DNA of 64,000 nt from Gardnerella coleohominis (GCF_002896555.1 NZ_MNLH01000002.1:310001-374000); one strand, 5' to 3'; positions 9,054 through 18,075 are shown, counted from the stretch's first letter. Numbers and translations: made by a program. The notes: generated by a model not told the origin, from the sequence alone.

Positions 9054-9235
9054 GAAAGTATTCTTAATTTCTATTGATACGACACTCTGTTTTGTGCTGT
9101 AGACCTGGCATTCGTGGTTTGATGCAGAATGTGAACTCTGGTTTTATTGCAAAATGCGACACTCGCTTGCATAGCTTATAATCGCCGAAATTGCGCGAAA
9201 TCTTGGCCTTCCGCTAACATATCTACTTGGCGGTT

Positions 9236-9264
9236 TTGCCAAGTCAGACATTTTAAGGTATGAT
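9236..9264 (+). promoter_or_regulatory. Promoter for tRNA-Trp / secE-nusG
   Basis: TTGCCA (9236-9241) and TATGAT (9259-9264) are spaced by 17 bp. The predicted start, near 9271, is nine bases before the tRNA. A hairpin, ACTTGGC-N6-GCCAAGT (9225-9244), overlaps the -35 box. Confidence 0.65.
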
Positions 9265-9279
9265 AAGGCGAGTTCCCCT

Positions 9280-9355
9280 AGGGATGTGGCGCAATTGGTA
9301 GCGCAACGGTCTCCAAAACCGTAGGTTGTGGGTTCGAGTCCCGCCGTCCCTGCCA
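9280..9355 (+). tRNA. tRNA-Trp (CCA)
   Basis: A full cloverleaf can be drawn. The acceptor stem AGGGATG pairs with CGTCCCT (one G-T), the D arm is GCGC/GCGC, and the anticodon stem ACGGT/ACCGT carries the loop CTCCAAA with anticodon CCA. The T arm is GTGGG-TTCGAGT-CCCGC, and a genomic GCCA forms the discriminator plus CCA end. The anticodon reads UGG, so it charges tryptophan. The position just before secE-nusG is the usual actinobacterial arrangement. Confidence 0.97.
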
Positions 9356-9396
9356 CTTTTCATTATTATCGATTACAACAAACGAAGGATTCAGGC

Positions 9397-9624
9397 ATGG
9401 CTAAGGCAAACGGTGATAACAAAACGGTGAAGCCGAATTTGTTCGTGCGTATTTTCATGTTCGTCAAGCAGACTATTGACGAAACGCGCAAGGTTGTAGC
9501 TCCTCATGGTAAAGAGCTGTTTGCATGGTCCGTTTCCGTGTTTATTTTTGTAATTTTCTTGATGCTGTTCGTCACATGCATGGACTTCTACTTAGGTAAG
9601 TTCGTTATGTGGCTGTTTGGCTGA
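9397..9624 (+). CDS. secE: Preprotein translocase subunit SecE
   Basis: The 75-residue protein has a hydrophilic N-terminus, the amphipathic segment FMFVKQTIDETRKVVAPHGKE, and one membrane span (WSVSVFIFVIFLMLFVTCMDF). This is the minimal single-span SecE seen in Gram-positive bacteria; it clamps SecY in the translocon. The open frame extends back into the tRNA, so ATG 9397, preceded by GAAGGA, was chosen. nusG starts 24 bp after the stop, and the two genes probably share the tRNA-proximal promoter. Confidence 0.95.
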   Translation: MAKANGDNKTVKPNLFVRIFMFVKQTIDETRKVVAPHGKELFAWSVSVFIFVIFLMLFVTCMDFYLGKFVMWLFG

Positions 9625-9648
9625 TTTAGATTTTGAGGGTGTGCAAAT

Positions 9649-10527
9649 ATGACTGACGAGTTGAAACTCGAAGAAGTAAACGAAGGAAATGAAGCCTTTG
9701 TATCAGATGTAGCAGATTCTAGCTTTGAAGCTTTTGATGATAATGCTGAAGTTGAGCTTTCTGCTGGCGCTATTGATGATTCTTCTGTTGATGATTCTGA
9801 TAATACGGATGTAAATGCGGAAAAGTCTGCTGAATCTGTTGAAGATGCTGAAGATGCTGCGGATAAGAAATCTACTGCTGAAGATGAAGCTGCTGAAGTT
9901 GATCCGACTGACGCTGGTGCAATCGCTGTAGCTGAATTTTCTAAGAAGCTTCGCACTTTGGAAGGCAAGTGGTACGTACTTCACACCTACTCCGGTTATG
10001 AGAAGCGCGTAAAGGCGAATGTTGAATCCCGCGTGCAAAACTTTGGTCTGGAAGATAAGATTTTCCAGATTGAAGTGCCAATGGAAGAAGTTGAAAAGCA
10101 CACAGAAAAAGGTAAGAAAGTTATTACCCGCGTGCGCGTACCGGGCTATGTGTTAATTCGCATGTGGCCTGATGAGAACGCTCGTCGTATTGTGCGCGAA
10201 ACTGAAGGCGTAACTGGTTTCGTTGGTCCTTCTAGAGATCCTGCTCCGTTAAGCCGCAAGGAAGTTGTGGCAATGATGGCTCCTATGATTGCTTCTGAAG
10301 CCTTGAAGAATGCCGGTGATAAGCCTGCTGCAGCACGCAAGCGTAAAGTTGAAGTGGCTTACAAGGTTGGCGATCAAGTTACTGTTATCGACGGCCCATT
10401 CTCAACTATGGCTGCCGTTGTTTCGGACGTGGATCCTACAACTCAGAAGCTTACTGTGTTGGTTTCCATCTTTGGTCGCGAAACTCCTGTGGAGCTTGGA
10501 TTCCATCAAGTGGAGCCAATCGTCTGA
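9649..10527 (+). CDS. nusG: Transcription elongation/termination factor NusG
   Basis: The protein has 292 residues. An acidic Asp/Glu/Ser/Ala extension of about 100 residues comes first, typical of actinobacterial NusG. The NGN domain follows, starting at [20 protein letters not shown] with [13 protein letters not shown] and [15 protein letters not shown]-terminal KOW domain ([24 protein letters not shown]) is the contact for S10 or Rho. It binds elongating RNA polymerase. AGGGTG lies upstream of the ATG, and a strong terminator follows 66 bp after the stop. Confidence 0.97.
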   Translation: MTDELKLEEVNEGNEAFVSDVADSSFEAFDDNAEVELSAGAIDDSSVDDSDNTDVNAEKSAESVEDAEDAADKKSTAEDEAAEVDPTDAGAIAVAEFSKKLRTLEGKWYVLHTYSGYEKRVKANVESRVQNFGLEDKIFQIEVPMEEVEKHTEKGKKVITRVRVPGYVLIRMWPDENARRIVRETEGVTGFVGPSRDPAPLSRKEVVAMMAPMIASEALKNAGDKPAAARKRKVEVAYKVGDQVTVIDGPFSTMAAVVSDVDPTTQKLTVLVSIFGRETPVELGFHQVEPIV

Positions 10528-10593
10528 GATTATTGTTTAGCTAATTGTTTGGCTAAGCGTGCAGATAATTGTTCGAAGTTTTATAAGCTTTTG

Positions 10594-10632
10594 TATCGGG
10601 GTGTGATTTGATTCACTCCCCGATATTTTTTT
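10594..10632 (+). terminator. Rho-independent terminator after nusG
   Basis: TATCGGGGTGTG (10594-10605) pairs at 11 of 12 positions with CACTCCCCGATA (10614-10625), with an 8-nt loop and a run of seven T directly after. Confidence 0.92.
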
Positions 10633-10693
10633 ATTTTTCCTTACTGAAATGTGCATAACTATGTGCATAACTTCCATATTTTCTATATTTTTG

Positions 10694-10709
10694 AACTTCT
10701 GACCACATA
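10694..10709 (-). repeat. Fourth copy of the 16-bp TATGTGGTCAGAAGTT motif
   Basis: On the + strand the bases read AACTTCTGACCACATA, the exact reverse complement of the core repeated three times at 3737-3790. It lies 113 bp upstream of the adhesin start and has the same orientation relative to that gene as the triplet has to the SAF gene. Confidence 0.8.
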
Positions 10710-10822
10710 AACATTTTTTTATTTACATATTTGATTATTGCATTCATAGTTGTTTCATGAACATTTTTGTTCAAGGCGATAGTAGGGTGCTATCGCTTAA
10801 GGGTTGGGTTAAGGAGTTTCTT

Positions 10823-13800
10823 ATGGGGAAACATAGCATAATAAAAAACTTTAGTAATGTGCGTAATAAGGGGATTTGTTTATGCTCTTTATTGGTTACA
10901 TTTCTGTTTATTCTCATGAATGTTATGGGAGTCAGTGTTGCTAAAATGCCTTCAGGTCTTCCAGGAGATATGATCCGAAGTGGTGATCTAGATGGAATCC
11001 ACATTAGATACAATGAAGTTTTCGTTGGAGTTATCTCTATGGACTATGATAACAGGCCAATGTATGCGGTTGAATCAAGTAAAGATGATTATGATTATAA
11101 AAATGGATATTGGAAGGCATTAGATAGTGGATATCCATACATTAATACTGTTGCTGCAAGACTCATACAGATGAACAGAAAAAATAAGAGTAATGAAATA
11201 CAGCTTGCTGTAGCTTATGCAATTCACGATCATCTTGATTCTGATAAAGAACTTTGGAGTAAGTACAAGCGACATGGGTTTATGAAATTTGAATCGTCAC
11301 ATATTGAAACTCTTGCTGCAAAATTGTGGCACGACGCTCAGAGAAGTGTTATTAAGGACTTGTATGCAGGCAATGATTATCTTGATGGAGGTAAAAAAGG
11401 AAAGATATCTGTTTCTCCAAAAGTACCTTATGACTATACAAAACTTTATATAGACGATGTAAAAATTAAAATTGTAGCCAATAATAAACTTATTCATTTC
11501 GACGAAACTGGTAAGAATGAATATATAGGTAACATATCTGAAGGCGGTAAGGCTGTTAACTGGACTGCTGATGGTGACGGTGAAGTTAAAGTTGACGTAT
11601 TTTATGAAGTTCCGAGAATAGAACAGTTCTATTCACCTAAATTAGATGTTATTCGTAATTGTGAATCTGATTGGAAAAAATATGACACTTACACTTTAAA
11701 AGTACAAAAGCATTTCCAACCTATGGTATCTTCAGAAGCTTTAACAAAGGAATTATCTCAGGACAGTCCGGTTATTGCTAACGTTTCATCGTTTGTTGGT
11801 GAAATTGATTCATGGCCTAAAGACATGTCTGTGCGAGCACGCGGATACTATTTCGTTGGGAAAAGCAAGGATGTTTTGAATTCGAATAAGCCAAATGCTA
11901 ATGAAACTACGGAATCTTATTTAAACAGATTGCGTAATAAATCTAATATTCGGCAAGTAGCTGCTGCTTATGTGAATTTTACAAGTAATAAGCAAAAACT
12001 ATCAGTAGAAGCTAAAAAAGAAACTGGAGATTTTAATCCAGAGGAACTTGAAAAAGCCGAGAGGTATAAGGTTACTGATGAAGATGCTGGAATGTTCGGC
12101 GGTTGGGTATGGGTTATTTCAAAATCTGACCAAGACGATCCAGGTAAAAGTAGCGAAGAAAATAAAGCTAAAAAAGATTTGATTACTGGTGATTACATAG
12201 ATGGACTTGGAGGAATTGCTTCTACTTATTCTCACCGTACTAAAGCAAAATTGTTCCATGATTCTTCAGTAAAAGAGAAGAGTGTTGGTTTAGGTAAAGA
12301 AATAGTCAATACTATTACAATTGGCGGATTGCCTGATGATTATGGTGAATTTAATGGTGACGATAAATATAAGTTTAGCGGCGATGCGAAAGCTCATATA
12401 AAAGTTTGGTGGGCTGGTGATGGAACTGACAATGCTACAAAAGAAGCAAACGACAAGTATCGCCCTGGTGCTGCTGGGGAAGCTAAGAAAAAGGAGCCTA
12501 CTGAAGATTCGCATCATCGTTTGATCGGCGATTGGGAAGTCCCTGCTAAAAATGGTGTTTACACAATTGGTAACGGGAAAATTATGTTTAAGTCTGCAAA
12601 AGATGCTGATTCTAATGGTTTAGGTAGTGAAATTAAAAGTATAAAAAGCATTAGAGCAGATAAAACTAAGGATTCTGGATGGTATGTATTCGTTTATAGC
12701 CTTCCTGGGTCTTCTCGAACTGAAGAATTCACATCTGAATACGACGATGTTTGGAGCAGAACTTTAGTAGAACCTTCTGAGACAAATGATGCTACTAATA
12801 TCTCTTTGACAACAAGCGTTAGTTCAAATGTTGTTTCTTCTGGGGAGTCGTTCCACGATATTGCTCATATAGTTGGAAAAGTTCCTAAAGGAAGTTATGT
12901 GGTATTTAATGCTTATTCGCATGAGAATGTTAATAAAATGCCAACTTCAATTAATGGTGATGATTCTTCAGATGCTCATGCTACTAATGCCGTGAGTAAT
13001 GATATGAACGCCAGTGTTTCTGGTTTAGAAAATAAGCCAGAATCGGCTGAAAAATTCAATTTGAATAAAGGTGAACACATTCTAACTAATAGTCGAGTTA
13101 ATATTACAGATCAGCAAGCTTCTGATAGTAGTAAGAATCAAATAGATATTAACTCTATGAATATTAAAGTTTCCAGAGGTGCAACAGTTTATTGGAAGGC
13201 TGAGTTGTACGGTCCTAACGGTAAGCCGCTAGCTTCTCATACTTTAGGTGATGCGAATGAAACAGTTCATGTTGTATCTAATACTGCAACCATTAAGCCA
13301 GACAATAAAGTACATGGTGTAGGTGAGCCAATACGCAGTACTATTTATCTTTCTCAGGTCTTAGATGAAGGATCGTATGTGGAATTTACAGCTTGGGATG
13401 CTGTAGAAGGCGAACATAAGGATTCTGATAAGCTTTTGCTTAATCATCACAAGATTAATATTCCTAATGCTGCTATCGAACATATGCGTAAAGGTGGAAG
13501 TATTAGTGTAGTAAGCCCAGAGATACAAGCTACTCGAGAAGGAATAGTTTATTGGAAGGCTGAGTTGTTCGATTCTGCTGGAAAGTTGATTGTTCGAAAC
13601 AGCAATTCGAGAAGCACAAATTCTAAGCCGGGCAATGGTAATCAGCCAGGCAAAGTCGAGGTATTAAATCCTTCTGGTGGTGCCGGATCTGGCGGATCTG
13701 CAGGTAGTGGTGCCGGTAGTGGTGCTGGCGGTAATGCTGGTAGTGCTGGTTCTGGTGCGGGTTCCGGCTCTGGTGGCTCTAGTAGTACTGCTGGAGGTAG

Positions 13801-15370
13801 CTCTGGTGCTACTGGTTCTAGTACAGTCGGTTCAGGTAATGGCGGTTCAGGTACTGCTGCTGGTGGTACTGGCGGTTCTGCTGGTTCCAGTAATGGTTCT
13901 AATCCTTCTGGTGCGCAAGCATCTGGTACCCAGACACCTGGCGGTAAGTCTTCTGGAGGTCAGACGCCTGGTACTCAGACGCCTGGTGGTAAGTCTTCAG
14001 GTGGTCAGACGTCTGGTACTCAGACGTCTGGAAACGGTAATTCTGGCACTAATGCGTCTGCTGGTGTTGGCGGTTCAGGTACTGCTGGTTCGGGTAATGG
14101 ATCTGGTACTGGTTCAGGATCTGGAACGAATACTGGCAATTCCTCTGGAACAGGTAAGCCTGGTAATCAAAATAATCACGGTAATAATGGTGATGCTTCG
14201 AATCCTGGAAATTCTGGAAAGCCTGGCGATAAAACTAATCCGGGTAATTCATCTAATCCGGGTAATTCATCTAAACCAGGAAATCAGGCCAATCCGGGTG
14301 AATCATCCAAACCAGGAAATCAGGCCAATCCGGGTGAATCATCCAAGCAAGGTGGAAATTCGAATTCCGGTGGCAAAACTGGCGGTCAGTCTTCCGGTGG
14401 TCAGACATCTGGCGGACAGTCTTCTGGCTCGCAGAATCATGCTGGTAATACGTCTGCTGGTAATGCGTCTGGCACTCAGACATCAGGAACTCAGTCCTCC
14501 GGTGGGCAGTCTTCTAAGGGTCAGTCTTCCGGTGAGAATGTTACTACTGGAGAATCGATAGAAAATAATAGTGGTTCAATTACATCAACTAACGTAATTT
14601 CAGATAAAGATAAAAGAAATTCAGTTTCTTTAGGTGACATTTTAAGTTTGCTTTATTCCAATAAAAATAAATCAAACAATAAAAATTTGGTAACTAGAAA
14701 ATCTGATAAAAACACTTCTTTGAATGATTATCTGTCTGATTACTCAAATGGTTTGAAAGAGCTATTTGAAAAGTATGGTGAAAACAATGCAAATGCTAGC
14801 TCTATCTTCAATCTAAACAGCAAGATGAATTTGAATAATACGAATCTAGCTAACCTCATTAAAAACCGTATGAAAGGCAATGCTAGTGGATTAGTAGATT
14901 CTGGCTTTAATTCAAATTTGAATTCAAGCGAATTTGAAGAGAACGGTGTTGCTGGAAATAGTGCTGATTCGAATAGTGTTGGCTCGAGCAATGTTGATTC
15001 TAGTAGCAATAATCCTGGTGGTAATAATTCCAATGGTTCTGATCCGAATAGTGGAAATCGTTCAAACGAATCTGCTAGTAACAATAGGAGATCTTCTTCT
15101 AATAAAGAAATATCAACTAGAGGAAAATCGTCTAATGAAGCTAATGGTAACGTAAATTCTTCAGAGACAGGATATGTCAACAATGACACTGAAGAAGAAA
15201 AACAAAATTATCAATTGGCTCAAACAGGATCTTCAATCATAAATATTGCAATTATCATTGCAACAGCGTTTATGGTGATTGGAGTAATGGCATTGGGAAA
15301 GCTAAATTCAGATGAAATGAATGTCAGTAGAAGGAGAATTTTGCGCTCGCGTCATTGCAAAATATGCTGA
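10823..15370 (+). CDS. LAQTG-anchored surface adhesin with thioester-like N-domain and Gly/Ser stalk
   Basis: The protein has 1515 residues from ATG 10823, which has AAGGAG six bases upstream. A signal peptide lies at about residues 16-40 (CLCSLLVTFLFILMNVMGVSVA). The following domain resembles actinobacterial thioester/TQXA adhesin heads, with IQLAVAYAIHDHLD. Two related domains of about 110 residues (from about residue 650) each end in a VYWKAEL-PNGK/SAGK motif. A low-complexity stalk of Gly, Ser, Thr, Asn and Pro at about residues 950-1235 contains 12- and 15-residue repeats. A Ser/Asn-rich stretch follows, and then LAQTG (residues 1465-1469), a hydrophobic span and a basic tail, the pattern for sortase anchoring. 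Host binding is inferred. The N-domain lacks a Cys where thioester heads usually have one (MYAVES). Confidence 0.8.
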   Translation: MGKHSIIKNFSNVRNKGICLCSLLVTFLFILMNVMGVSVAKMPSGLPGDMIRSGDLDGIHIRYNEVFVGVISMDYDNRPMYAVESSKDDYDYKNGYWKALDSGYPYINTVAARLIQMNRKNKSNEIQLAVAYAIHDHLDSDKELWSKYKRHGFMKFESSHIETLAAKLWHDAQRSVIKDLYAGNDYLDGGKKGKISVSPKVPYDYTKLYIDDVKIKIVANNKLIHFDETGKNEYIGNISEGGKAVNWTADGDGEVKVDVFYEVPRIEQFYSPKLDVIRNCESDWKKYDTYTLKVQKHFQPMVSSEALTKELSQDSPVIANVSSFVGEIDSWPKDMSVRARGYYFVGKSKDVLNSNKPNANETTESYLNRLRNKSNIRQVAAAYVNFTSNKQKLSVEAKKETGDFNPEELEKAERYKVTDEDAGMFGGWVWVISKSDQDDPGKSSEENKAKKDLITGDYIDGLGGIASTYSHRTKAKLFHDSSVKEKSVGLGKEIVNTITIGGLPDDYGEFNGDDKYKFSGDAKAHIKVWWAGDGTDNATKEANDKYRPGAAGEAKKKEPTEDSHHRLIGDWEVPAKNGVYTIGNGKIMFKSAKDADSNGLGSEIKSIKSIRADKTKDSGWYVFVYSLPGSSRTEEFTSEYDDVWSRTLVEPSETNDATNISLTTSVSSNVVSSGESFHDIAHIVGKVPKGSYVVFNAYSHENVNKMPTSINGDDSSDAHATNAVSNDMNASVSGLENKPESAEKFNLNKGEHILTNSRVNITDQQASDSSKNQIDINSMNIKVSRGATVYWKAELYGPNGKPLASHTLGDANETVHVVSNTATIKPDNKVHGVGEPIRSTIYLSQVLDEGSYVEFTAWDAVEGEHKDSDKLLLNHHKINIPNAAIEHMRKGGSISVVSPEIQATREGIVYWKAELFDSAGKLIVRNSNSRSTNSKPGNGNQPGKVEVLNPSGGAGSGGSAGSGAGSGAGGNAGSAGSGAGSGSGGSSSTAGGSSGATGSSTVGSGNGGSGTAAGGTGGSAGSSNGSNPSGAQASGTQTPGGKSSGGQTPGTQTPGGKSSGGQTSGTQTSGNGNSGTNASAGVGGSGTAGSGNGSGTGSGSGTNTGNSSGTGKPGNQNNHGNNGDASNPGNSGKPGDKTNPGNSSNPGNSSKPGNQANPGESSKPGNQANPGESSKQGGNSNSGGKTGGQSSGGQTSGGQSSGSQNHAGNTSAGNASGTQTSGTQSSGGQSSKGQSSGENVTTGESIENNSGSITSTNVISDKDKRNSVSLGDILSLLYSNKNKSNNKNLVTRKSDKNTSLNDYLSDYSNGLKELFEKYGENNANASSIFNLNSKMNLNNTNLANLIKNRMKGNASGLVDSGFNSNLNSSEFEENGVAGNSADSNSVGSSNVDSSSNNPGGNNSNGSDPNSGNRSNESASNNRRSSSNKEISTRGKSSNEANGNVNSSETGYVNNDTEEEKQNYQLAQTGSSIINIAIIIATAFMVIGVMALGKLNSDEMNVSRRRILRSRHCKIC
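14273..14344 (+). repeat. Perfect 36-bp tandem duplication in the adhesin stalk
   Basis: Two identical adjacent 36-bp units (14273-14308 and 14309-14344) each encode KPGNQANPGESS. Units of this kind can expand or contract in frame and change stalk length. A related 45-bp unit encoding PGTQTPGGKSSGGQT lies at about 13920-14030. Confidence 0.85.
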
Positions 15371-15400
15371 TCGCAAATAAGAAAATAAAGTAGAGTTGCT

Positions 15401-15475
15401 CCTTCGGAATTTGATTGACAAACATAAACAATGAAAATCAACGTTCCGAAGGGGTAGCTTCTATATTTTTATATT
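15401..15475 (+). terminator. Long-loop dyad downstream of the adhesin
   Basis: CCTTCGGAA (15401-15409) pairs perfectly with TTCCGAAGG (15444-15452) across a 34-nt loop, and flanking GCT/AGC can extend the stem. The T-tract after it is diluted (TATATTTTTATATTT), so it is a likely but imperfect terminator. Confidence 0.55.
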
Positions 15476-15660
15476 TATTTGAATAAGACGTTACGCATAT
15501 TAGGATTTTTCAAAAAAAGTTATGACATTATTTGAAGATATAAGATTAATAATCTTGGAATAAAGTGCAAAAAGTGGTACGGTGAATACATTGTTTTTGT
15601 TTTGAGAGAGATGTGATTAGTAATTTATTATTTTACGTTTAATAAATGTTGGAGGCTTTC

Positions 15661-15954
15661 GTGAGCGAGTACAATATTGACAAAAATAAAATGATGATTC
15701 GTTTACATCGTATAAGCGGGCAAGTTCAAGCAATAGAGAACATGATTGAAAACGACGCCTACTGTACTGATGTACTGATGCAACTTTCAGCGACTACAGC
15801 AGCGTTAAAGTCTGTTGCCGTTTTAGTTGCGCGCGCTCAAATAAGTGAATGCTTAGGAGACGTGTCTCACAACGATAATTCTGAATTTGTAGATAAGAAG
15901 ACTCGTGAAGTTGTGAAAGTTGTAGACAGATTAATGAAATATGATAAATCGTGA
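15661..15954 (+). CDS. CsoR/FrmR-family (DUF156) transcriptional regulator
   Basis: The protein has 97 residues and is all-helical, with the family start DKNKMMIRLHRISGQVQAIENMIE and the block YCTDVLMQLSATTAALKSVA. GTG at 15661 was chosen because GGAGG lies six bases upstream; an in-frame ATG at 15646 has no such site. Family members bind metals, formaldehyde or persulfide and release DNA. In copper-sensing CsoR the ligands are Cys, His (+25) and Cys (+29). Here +25 is Gln (AQISEC) while both Cys remain, which argues against copper and leaves a thiol/persulfide role like that of CstR open. The downstream yigZ-like gene overlaps by four bases. No copper exporter is adjacent. Confidence 0.85.
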   Translation: MSEYNIDKNKMMIRLHRISGQVQAIENMIENDAYCTDVLMQLSATTAALKSVAVLVARAQISECLGDVSHNDNSEFVDKKTREVVKVVDRLMKYDKS

Positions 15955-16592
15955 ATGAAATACGTACAGTAATTGATACTCCACAATCTCCGTCGCATTA
16001 TTCTCTAATAGACAAGAAATCTGAATTTATCGCAGACTCATGTCACGTATCTGATTTAGACGAAGCTATGGCATTTGTGCAATCAATACGTGCAAATCAT
16101 CCTAAAGCAAGACATGTCGCTTATGCAGCTATTTGCGGGGATAAAAGTGGTTCTTTATCTGAAAGAATGAGTGACGATGGAGAGCCATCTGGAACAGCTG
16201 GGAAACCTATTCTTGATGTATTGCGTTCATCTAAATTAACAGACACTGTTGTAACTGTTACAAGGTATTTTGGCGGAATTTTGCTTGGATCTGGGGGGCT
16301 AATAAGAGCTTATTCTAGATCTGCAGCTGGTGCTATCGCTTGTGCAAATATTAAAGATATTGTTGAATGCAAAAAAATATCATGCAATGTCACCTATCAA
16401 CAATTAAGAATGTTCAAAAATATATTGACTGCACACAATTGCACAGTTGAAAATGAGGAATACGGTGCGTTAATACATATAATCGCTTTGATTCCAACTG
16501 AAAATCTTGAAGAATTTATTATGAATGTCAGGAATGCTACGTCTGGCACTGTTACTATACGATTAGAATGCAACGCTAATCGCATAGCTTAA
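15951..16592 (+). CDS. YigZ/IMPACT family protein (UPF0029)
   Basis: The protein has 213 residues. The N-terminal IMPACT domain has KKSEFIADSCHV, the conserved DDGEPSGTAGKPIL motif, and VTVTRYFGGILLGSGGLIRAYSRSA. The C-terminal half matches the EF-G domain-IV-like tail of YigZ proteins. The family is widespread and is linked to translation or proteostasis; the biochemical role is unclear. The GTG start overlaps the regulator's stop by four bases (GTGA), so translation is probably coupled. Confidence 0.92.
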   Translation: MNEIRTVIDTPQSPSHYSLIDKKSEFIADSCHVSDLDEAMAFVQSIRANHPKARHVAYAAICGDKSGSLSERMSDDGEPSGTAGKPILDVLRSSKLTDTVVTVTRYFGGILLGSGGLIRAYSRSAAGAIACANIKDIVECKKISCNVTYQQLRMFKNILTAHNCTVENEEYGALIHIIALIPTENLEEFIMNVRNATSGTVTIRLECNANRIA

Positions 16593-16655
16593 TCCATTAC
16601 TGTTTTGCATGATGATATGCGTGTTTTTGTTTATCTTGCAAGATTTCCTTTTTGT

Positions 16656-16992
16656 TGTTGCTGAGTTGTCGGAGTTTCTCTCATCGCAAGATTTTTACAT
16701 TGCTCTAAGAGAAACTCCGACAGCTCTTGGCATGTTTAGTCTTTTAATCTTCGGCTAATCACCGAGATTTTTCGATTTTTCTTGCTCTCTCGACGAGTCA
16801 CCATTCGGGCTGCGAATCGACCGAGCTTAAAGCTGCATAGTGCGCTTTAAGCTCCTTCGATGAGTGAGCTGGCACAGAGAGGAAGTCCAGTGGACTTCCT
16901 CGCCAGCGAAGTGTTGATCTGTTACTGCGTGCGCGATGGAAAGTGGTACTAAAAATCTCTTTCGCTGCGAAAAATCTCAAATCTCTGCCTAA
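16656..16992 (+). repeat. Dispersed repeat, long copy
   Basis: This 337-bp non-coding block is matched in inverted orientation by 59106-59309. The shared left part contains a hairpin with 18-nt arms (16664-16681 with 16708-16725, 17 of 18 paired). The shared right end is TTTCGCTGCGAAAAATCTC and the bases up to 16992. The middle, about 150 bp, is missing from the other copy and carries two more hairpins: GAGCTTAAAGC/GCTTTAAGCTC at 16823-16854, and the palindrome at 16868-16907. No transposase ORF is inside. It fills most of the gene-free stretch 16593-17115. Confidence 0.8.
16868..16907 (+). repeat. Bulged palindromic hairpin with AAGTCCAGTGGACTT core (copy 1)
   Basis: The outer stem GCTGGC/GCCAGC (6 bp) is followed by a 5-nt bulge on the 5' side (ACAGA) and the inner stem GAGGAAGTCCA/TGGACTTCCTC around one G. 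The same architecture with different stem bases recurs at 63442-63483. Confidence 0.85.
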
Positions 16993-17115
16993 TTGGTAGC
17001 AAGCCAGCTCATCGCGCTTATAGGCGTGTTGAAGTATTGGATGATTTACTTATGAAGATAGAATGAAATTTGGAATTATTATTTTATTTTACGTTTAAAA
17101 GTAGGTGAGTGACGT

Positions 17116-17784
17116 ATGGAGCTTAATCAGACTGAGCAGAATAGCAATGATAATCAGCAATCTAATAATATTGCTGATGAATCTGAAGCTAAGCATAATG
17201 ATTATGAGCCATTAACAGCTATTTATGAACATCTTCGTCACTCAGATGACTCACAAGAACTTCACGAATTCGCCACTCGTCAATTGCCAGATCGCAGTAA
17301 TCAGGCTGCATTTTCGCGCGCTACAGCACTTTTGGAAGCTGTTGCTGGGAATGCAAATACTCCTGAAGAAGATCGTATTTATTTGGCAAGTACCATGCCT
17401 TTCCCTAATATTTTAGTAAAACTTTCAGAAGATAAATCCGATAAAGTGCGATTAGCTGTAGCAAAAAATCATAATGTAAAGAATTGGCTTGTTGGTCGTC
17501 TTACTAAAGATAATTGTGCAGCTGTTAGAGATGCTGCGTTATGTAATCCTAAAACATCATGGAAGATGCGATTAGAAGGTGCTCAAACTAACGGTGTTAG
17601 CGCTTCGACTCTCGATTATTTAGCATCTTTAGGAGTTACTGTACAGGAAGATGCGCCTGTAGTTCTCGCTACTATGGTACGTCGCGCGGTAGCTCTTAAT
17701 GCCGGAGTTTCTCCTCAAACTCTTAAAAATTTATGTAATGACAAAGCTTCAGACGTTGCGATTGCTGCAAAAAGTAGAAGCTGA
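17116..17784 (+). CDS. Leucine-rich-variant (LRV)/HEAT-like repeat protein
   Basis: The protein has 222 residues with no signal peptide or membrane segment. After a Gln/Asn/acidic N-terminus, helical repeats appear: LVKLSEDKSDKVRLAVAKNH, then VGRLTKDNCAAVRDAALCNP. This is the L..L..D....VR..vA.Np pattern of LRV and HEAT-like repeats, usually a protein-binding scaffold. A GTGAG(T)G-rich stretch precedes ATG 17116. The specific partner is unknown. It stands alone, between the dispersed repeat and a 13-bp tandem repeat array. Confidence 0.65.
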   Translation: MELNQTEQNSNDNQQSNNIADESEAKHNDYEPLTAIYEHLRHSDDSQELHEFATRQLPDRSNQAAFSRATALLEAVAGNANTPEEDRIYLASTMPFPNILVKLSEDKSDKVRLAVAKNHNVKNWLVGRLTKDNCAAVRDAALCNPKTSWKMRLEGAQTNGVSASTLDYLASLGVTVQEDAPVVLATMVRRAVALNAGVSPQTLKNLCNDKASDVAIAAKSRS

Positions 17785-17810
17785 GCTTTCGTAATATAGG
17801 TCTAAGTAGT

Positions 17811-17875
17811 CCCTTAGTGAAGTCCCTTAGTAAAGGCCCTTAGTAAAGGCGCGTATTAAAGGCGCGTATTAAAGT
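17811..17875 (+). repeat. 13-bp tandem repeat, five units
   Basis: The units are CCCTTAGTGAAGT, CCCTTAGTAAAGG (twice), CGCGTATTAAAGG and CGCGTATTAAAGT, head to tail, starting 27 bp after the stop of the LRV-like gene. The rest of the spacer before malQ is AT-rich with no other clear signal. Confidence 0.85.
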
Positions 17876-18075
17876 TAAGTAGGCTCGTAGTAGATTTAAG
17901 TAGGCGCGTTTCATAAAATTTATTGAATTGCTGGAGTTTTGTTTATTTTAATAAGGTTTTATTTAGTTTTCTTAGAAATTTGATTTATTTTGTCAATATT
18001 TTTTATGGAATCGTACTGATAAATATCACATTATTGTAAAATAGTTCGATGTAAATACCCTCTTCATAGATTACG

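Noticed and set aside
10757-10822. Earlier ATG for the adhesin
   Set aside because: It has no ribosome-binding site and would put 22 hydrophilic residues before the signal peptide. ATG 10823 has AAGGAG at good spacing.
13677-14561. Long open frame (294 codons) in a second frame inside the adhesin stalk
   Set aside because: It is the shifted reading of the Gly/Ser repeat tract and gives a Val/Leu-only pattern with no ribosome-binding site. The stalk frame is continuous with signal peptide and LAQTG anchor.
16798-16980. 60-codon minus-strand frame inside the dispersed repeat
   Set aside because: It spans several palindromes, has no Shine-Dalgarno, and is absent from the second copy of the element.
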